Under the pieces are notes generated by a model, which was not told where the DNA came from, ran no database searches, and worked only from the letters and a program-made list of their open reading frames with translations. DNA of 5,295 nt, taken from positions 1-5,295 of the forward strand of contig CABQHF010000146.1 of the NCBI GenBank assembly GCA_902463905.1, read 5' to 3'. Positions within the stretch are counted from its first letter, which is position 1. Every line of letters starts with the position of its first letter. The position numbers and the translations under genes were made by a program. Origin of the DNA: an uncultured Faecalibacterium sp. (GTDB taxonomy: Bacteria; Bacillota; Clostridia; Oscillospirales; Ruminococcaceae). Positions 3,830 to 5,295 of this stretch are shown here, piece after piece.

Positions 3830-4909
3830 TCAGCCCAGGCTCACGCCCATGCGGCGTGCCACAGTGAGCAGCTCGCAGCCTTCCGGCACGTTGCGGGTCT
3901 TGCCGGCGATGTCGGCAAGGCGGTTCTGGGTGACGCGGCCGTTCACCATGGCCACGGTCACGCCGTAGCGCTCGATCTCCACCAGCTTGGCGGCATAGCT
4001 GCCGAACTGGGTGGCCAGCACACGGTCGTAGGCGCTGGGGCTGCCGCCGCGCTGCATGTGGCCCGGAATGCACACACGGGTCTCCATGCCGGTCTTTTTC
4101 TGCACGGCTTGTGCAATGCGGTTGGTGGCGGTTGCACCAAAGCCCTGCTCGGCACGCTTTGCCATCCAGTCCTTGCGCTTCATGCGGGCTTCCTCCACGT
4201 TCATGGCACCCTCGGCCACGGCGATGATAGAGAAGTTGGAGCCTCTCTTGGCGCGGCGCTCCACGGCATCGCACACGCGGTCGATGTCGTAGGGCATTTC
4301 GGGCAGCAGGATGATGTCGGCGCCGCCGGCAATGCCGGAGTACAGGGTCAGCCAGCCGGCCTTGTTGCCCATGATCTCAATGCACATCACGCGGCTGTGG
4401 CTGCCGGCGGTGGTGTGGATGCGGTCGATGACCTCGGTGGCGATGTCCACAGCGGTGTGGAAACCGAAGGTCACGTCGGTGCCGTAGATGTCGTTGTCGA
4501 TGGTCTTGGGCAGGCCGATGATGTTCAGCCCTTCCTGAGAGAGCAGGTTGGCCGTCTTGTGGGTGCCGTTGCCGCCCAGACAGAGCAGGCAGTCCAGCTT
4601 GGCGTCCTTGTAGGTCTTTTTCATGGCGGCCACTTTGTCCACGTTGTCGTCCTCCACCACGCGCATCATTTTAAAAGGAGTGCGCTTGGTGCCCAGGATG
4701 GTGCCGCCCAGGGTCAGAATGCCGCGGAAATCGTCCTCGGACATCTCCTTGTAGTCCCCGTTGATCAGGCCGCTGTAGCCGTTCAGGATGCCGACGATCT
4801 CCACGTTGTCACCCATGCGGGCGTACAGTGCTTTTGCTACACCGCGGATGGTGGCGTTCAGGCCCGGACAGTCGCCGCCGGAGGTCAGGATACCAACACG
4901 TTTTTTCAT
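3830..4909 (-). CDS. pfkA: 6-phosphofructokinase (PfkA family, GGNGT type)
   Basis: A 359-residue cytosolic enzyme phosphorylating fructose 6-phosphate to fructose 1,6-bisphosphate in glycolysis. The start is set by GAGGG at 4921-4917, 7 nt before the ATG. In order: nucleotide-loop GGDCPGLN (11-18), GGTILGTKR (68-76, R76 matching E. coli R72), GGNGT (112-116), PKTIDND (134-140, D138 the catalytic base), MGNKAGWL (180-187), PE (203-204), AEG (232-234), and the substrate motif GHMQRGGSP (283-291, H284 and R287). The last two segments before the C-terminus lie around an insertion (about 235-280) that makes it longer than the 320-residue E. coli type. Gly at 115 predicts ATP as donor, but Lys at 135 is the residue of pyrophosphate enzymes and Asn114 replaces a magnesium-binding Asp, so the donor should be treated as probable ATP. 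Transcribed alone, divergent from the tRNA operon. Confidence 0.92.
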   Translation of the reverse strand: MKKRVGILTSGGDCPGLNATIRGVAKALYARMGDNVEIVGILNGYSGLINGDYKEMSEDDFRGILTLGGTILGTKRTPFKMMRVVEDDNVDKVAAMKKTYKDAKLDCLLCLGGNGTHKTANLLSQEGLNIIGLPKTIDNDIYGTDVTFGFHTAVDIATEVIDRIHTTAGSHSRVMCIEIMGNKAGWLTLYSGIAGGADIILLPEMPYDIDRVCDAVERRAKRGSNFSIIAVAEGAMNVEEARMKRKDWMAKRAEQGFGATATNRIAQAVQKKTGMETRVCIPGHMQRGGSPSAYDRVLATQFGSYAAKLVEIERYGVTVAMVNGRVTQNRLADIAGKTRNVPEGCELLTVARRMGVSLG

Positions 4910-4934
4910 TCAAAAGCCCTCTTTCATCTGAGCT

Positions 4935-4953
4935 TCAGGGCCGCAGACCCTGA
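4935..4953 (-). other. Leader hairpin of the phosphofructokinase gene
   Basis: TCAGGG (4935-4940) and CCCTGA (4948-4953) form a 6-bp stem with a 7-nt loop in the untranslated leader, ending 13 nt before the Shine-Dalgarno. No T-run follows, so it is not a terminator. It may stabilise the message or be incidental. Confidence 0.4.
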
Positions 4954-4969
4954 GCAAAACTATACTATA

Positions 4970-4998
4970 AGAGTATTCCGAATGGGGGTGGGTGTCAA
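4970..4998 (-). promoter_or_regulatory. Promoter of the phosphofructokinase gene
   Basis: On the minus strand an exact TTGACA (4998-4993) is followed after 17 bp by TACTCT (4975-4970), a weak -10. TATAGT, 6 bp further on, is a better hexamer but gives a 23-bp spacer. The leader would be about 55 nt. The start point is therefore uncertain by several bases. Confidence 0.55.
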
Positions 4999-5078
4999 GC
5001 ACTCTGATAAAAAATTTACATGCTGCCGTGCTGCCGCAGGACGCGGCGAAAAAGTTTGCGGAAAAAGCAAAAAAGTAG

Positions 5079-5107
5079 TTGACAATGGCCTGGCATTCGG
5101 GTATAAT
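5079..5107 (+). promoter_or_regulatory. Exact-consensus sigma-A promoter of the tRNA operon
   Basis: TTGACA (5079-5084), 17 bp, TATAAT (5102-5107): both hexamers and the spacing are the consensus. Transcription would start near 5114, about 38 nt before tRNA-Gln. An A-rich stretch at 5049-5075 lies just upstream and could act as an UP element. Confidence 0.9.
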
Positions 5108-5151
5108 ATCCCTTGTCAGCAGCGCAGAACCGCTTCTGGCGAACCGAATAA

Positions 5152-5225
5152 TGGGGATTTGCATAGTGGTAGTGCGGTAGACTCTGACTCTACTTGTGGG
5201 AGTTCGATTCTCTCATCCCCAACCA
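5152..5225 (+). tRNA. tRNA-Gln, anticodon CUG
   Basis: Acceptor TGGGGAT pairs perfectly with ATCCCCA, including the U1-A72 pair typical of bacterial tRNA-Gln. D arm GCAT/GTGC, anticodon stem GTAGA/TCTAC with loop CTCTGAC (anticodon CUG at 5184-5186), 4-nt variable loop, T arm GGGAG-TTCGATT-CTCTC, discriminator A, and an encoded CCA (5223-5225). It reads CAG. The encoded CCA contrasts with the tRNA-Arg at 435-508, which lacks it. Confidence 0.93.
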
Positions 5226-5226
5226 G

Positions 5227-5254
5227 ACCGCAGCCCAATCGGCTGCGGTATTTT
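5227..5254 (+). terminator. Terminator-like hairpin between the two tRNA genes
   Basis: ACCGCAGCC (5227-5235) and GGCTGCGGT (5241-5249) form a perfect 9-bp stem with a 5-nt loop, CAATC, followed by A and four T. It begins one base after the CCA of tRNA-Gln and its T-run ends at the base before tRNA-Pro. The short T-run suggests partial termination or a processing signal; no separate promoter for tRNA-Pro fits in the space. Confidence 0.55.
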
Positions 5255-5295
5255 CGGGGCATAGCGCAGTTGGTAGCGCGCCTCGTTCGGGACGA
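5255..5295 (+). tRNA. tRNA-Pro, anticodon CGG (partial, cut by window edge)
   Basis: The first 41 nt are present: acceptor CGGGGCA beginning with C1 as in bacterial tRNA-Pro, linker TA, D arm GCGC/GCGC around AGTTGGTA, anticodon stem CCTCG, loop TTCGGGA (anticodon CGG at 5288-5290) and the first three bases of the pairing strand (CGA). The T arm and 3' acceptor lie outside the window. It reads CCG. It must depend on the promoter at 5079-5107, through or around the hairpin at 5227-5254. Confidence 0.88.

Noticed and set aside
4992..5078. Plus-strand 28-codon frame starting at GTG and ending in AAKKFAEKAKK
   Set aside because: The peptide looks plausible, but it overlaps the phosphofructokinase -35, has no convincing ribosome binding site, and the A-rich DNA is better explained as an upstream element of the tRNA promoter.
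4910..5164. Minus-strand 84-codon open frame between phosphofructokinase and tRNA-Gln
   Set aside because: It starts inside the tRNA-Gln gene and covers both divergent promoters; no ribosome binding site.

Overview
The window looks like chromosomal DNA from a GC-rich, low-copy-tRNA-operon member of the Firmicutes, most likely Faecalibacterium prausnitzii or a close Oscillospiraceae relative. This rests on the style of the PepT, TrkH/KtrB and phosphofructokinase proteins, strong AGGAGG-type ribosome binding sites, good sigma-A promoters, and intrinsic terminators with T-runs. The genus is an inference and no search was run.

Left part (1-840): visibly more AT-rich than the rest, with no complete protein gene. 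On the minus strand, reading right to left, it holds: a sigma-A promoter driving only the 5' half of a tRNA-Arg(CCU) gene (718-757), a terminator-like hairpin (641-670), a complete but diverged tRNA-Arg(CCU) (435-508), its terminator (376-425), a control region with two sets of helically phased repeats (183-222 and 290-350), a leader with a terminator-type hairpin (82-133), and the first 12 codons of a minus-strand gene leaving the window at base 1. The halved tRNA beside an intact one looks like the scar of a site-specific integration or rearrangement at a tRNA-Arg anticodon loop.

Middle (822-3813): a monocistronic TrkH/KtrB-type K+ transporter gene on the plus strand (903-2291) converges on a peptidase T gene on the minus strand (2376-3593). 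They share one bidirectional terminator (2319-2361). pepT has its own promoter region (two candidate sigma-A promoters and an upstream 10-bp inverted repeat).

Right part (3772-5295): a phosphofructokinase gene on the minus strand (3830-4909), with its own promoter and a strong palindromic terminator, is divergent from a tRNA operon on the plus strand. That operon starts from an exact-consensus sigma-A promoter (TTGACA, 17 bp, TATAAT) and reads tRNA-Gln(CUG), a terminator-like hairpin, and tRNA-Pro(CGG), which is cut by the window edge.

The protein genes are housekeeping functions (potassium uptake, tripeptide breakdown, glycolysis), each apparently transcribed alone, and they do not form a pathway together. 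The most unusual material is the non-coding left end: the halved tRNA, the back-to-back promoters at 792-850, and the densely patterned control region upstream of the off-edge gene.
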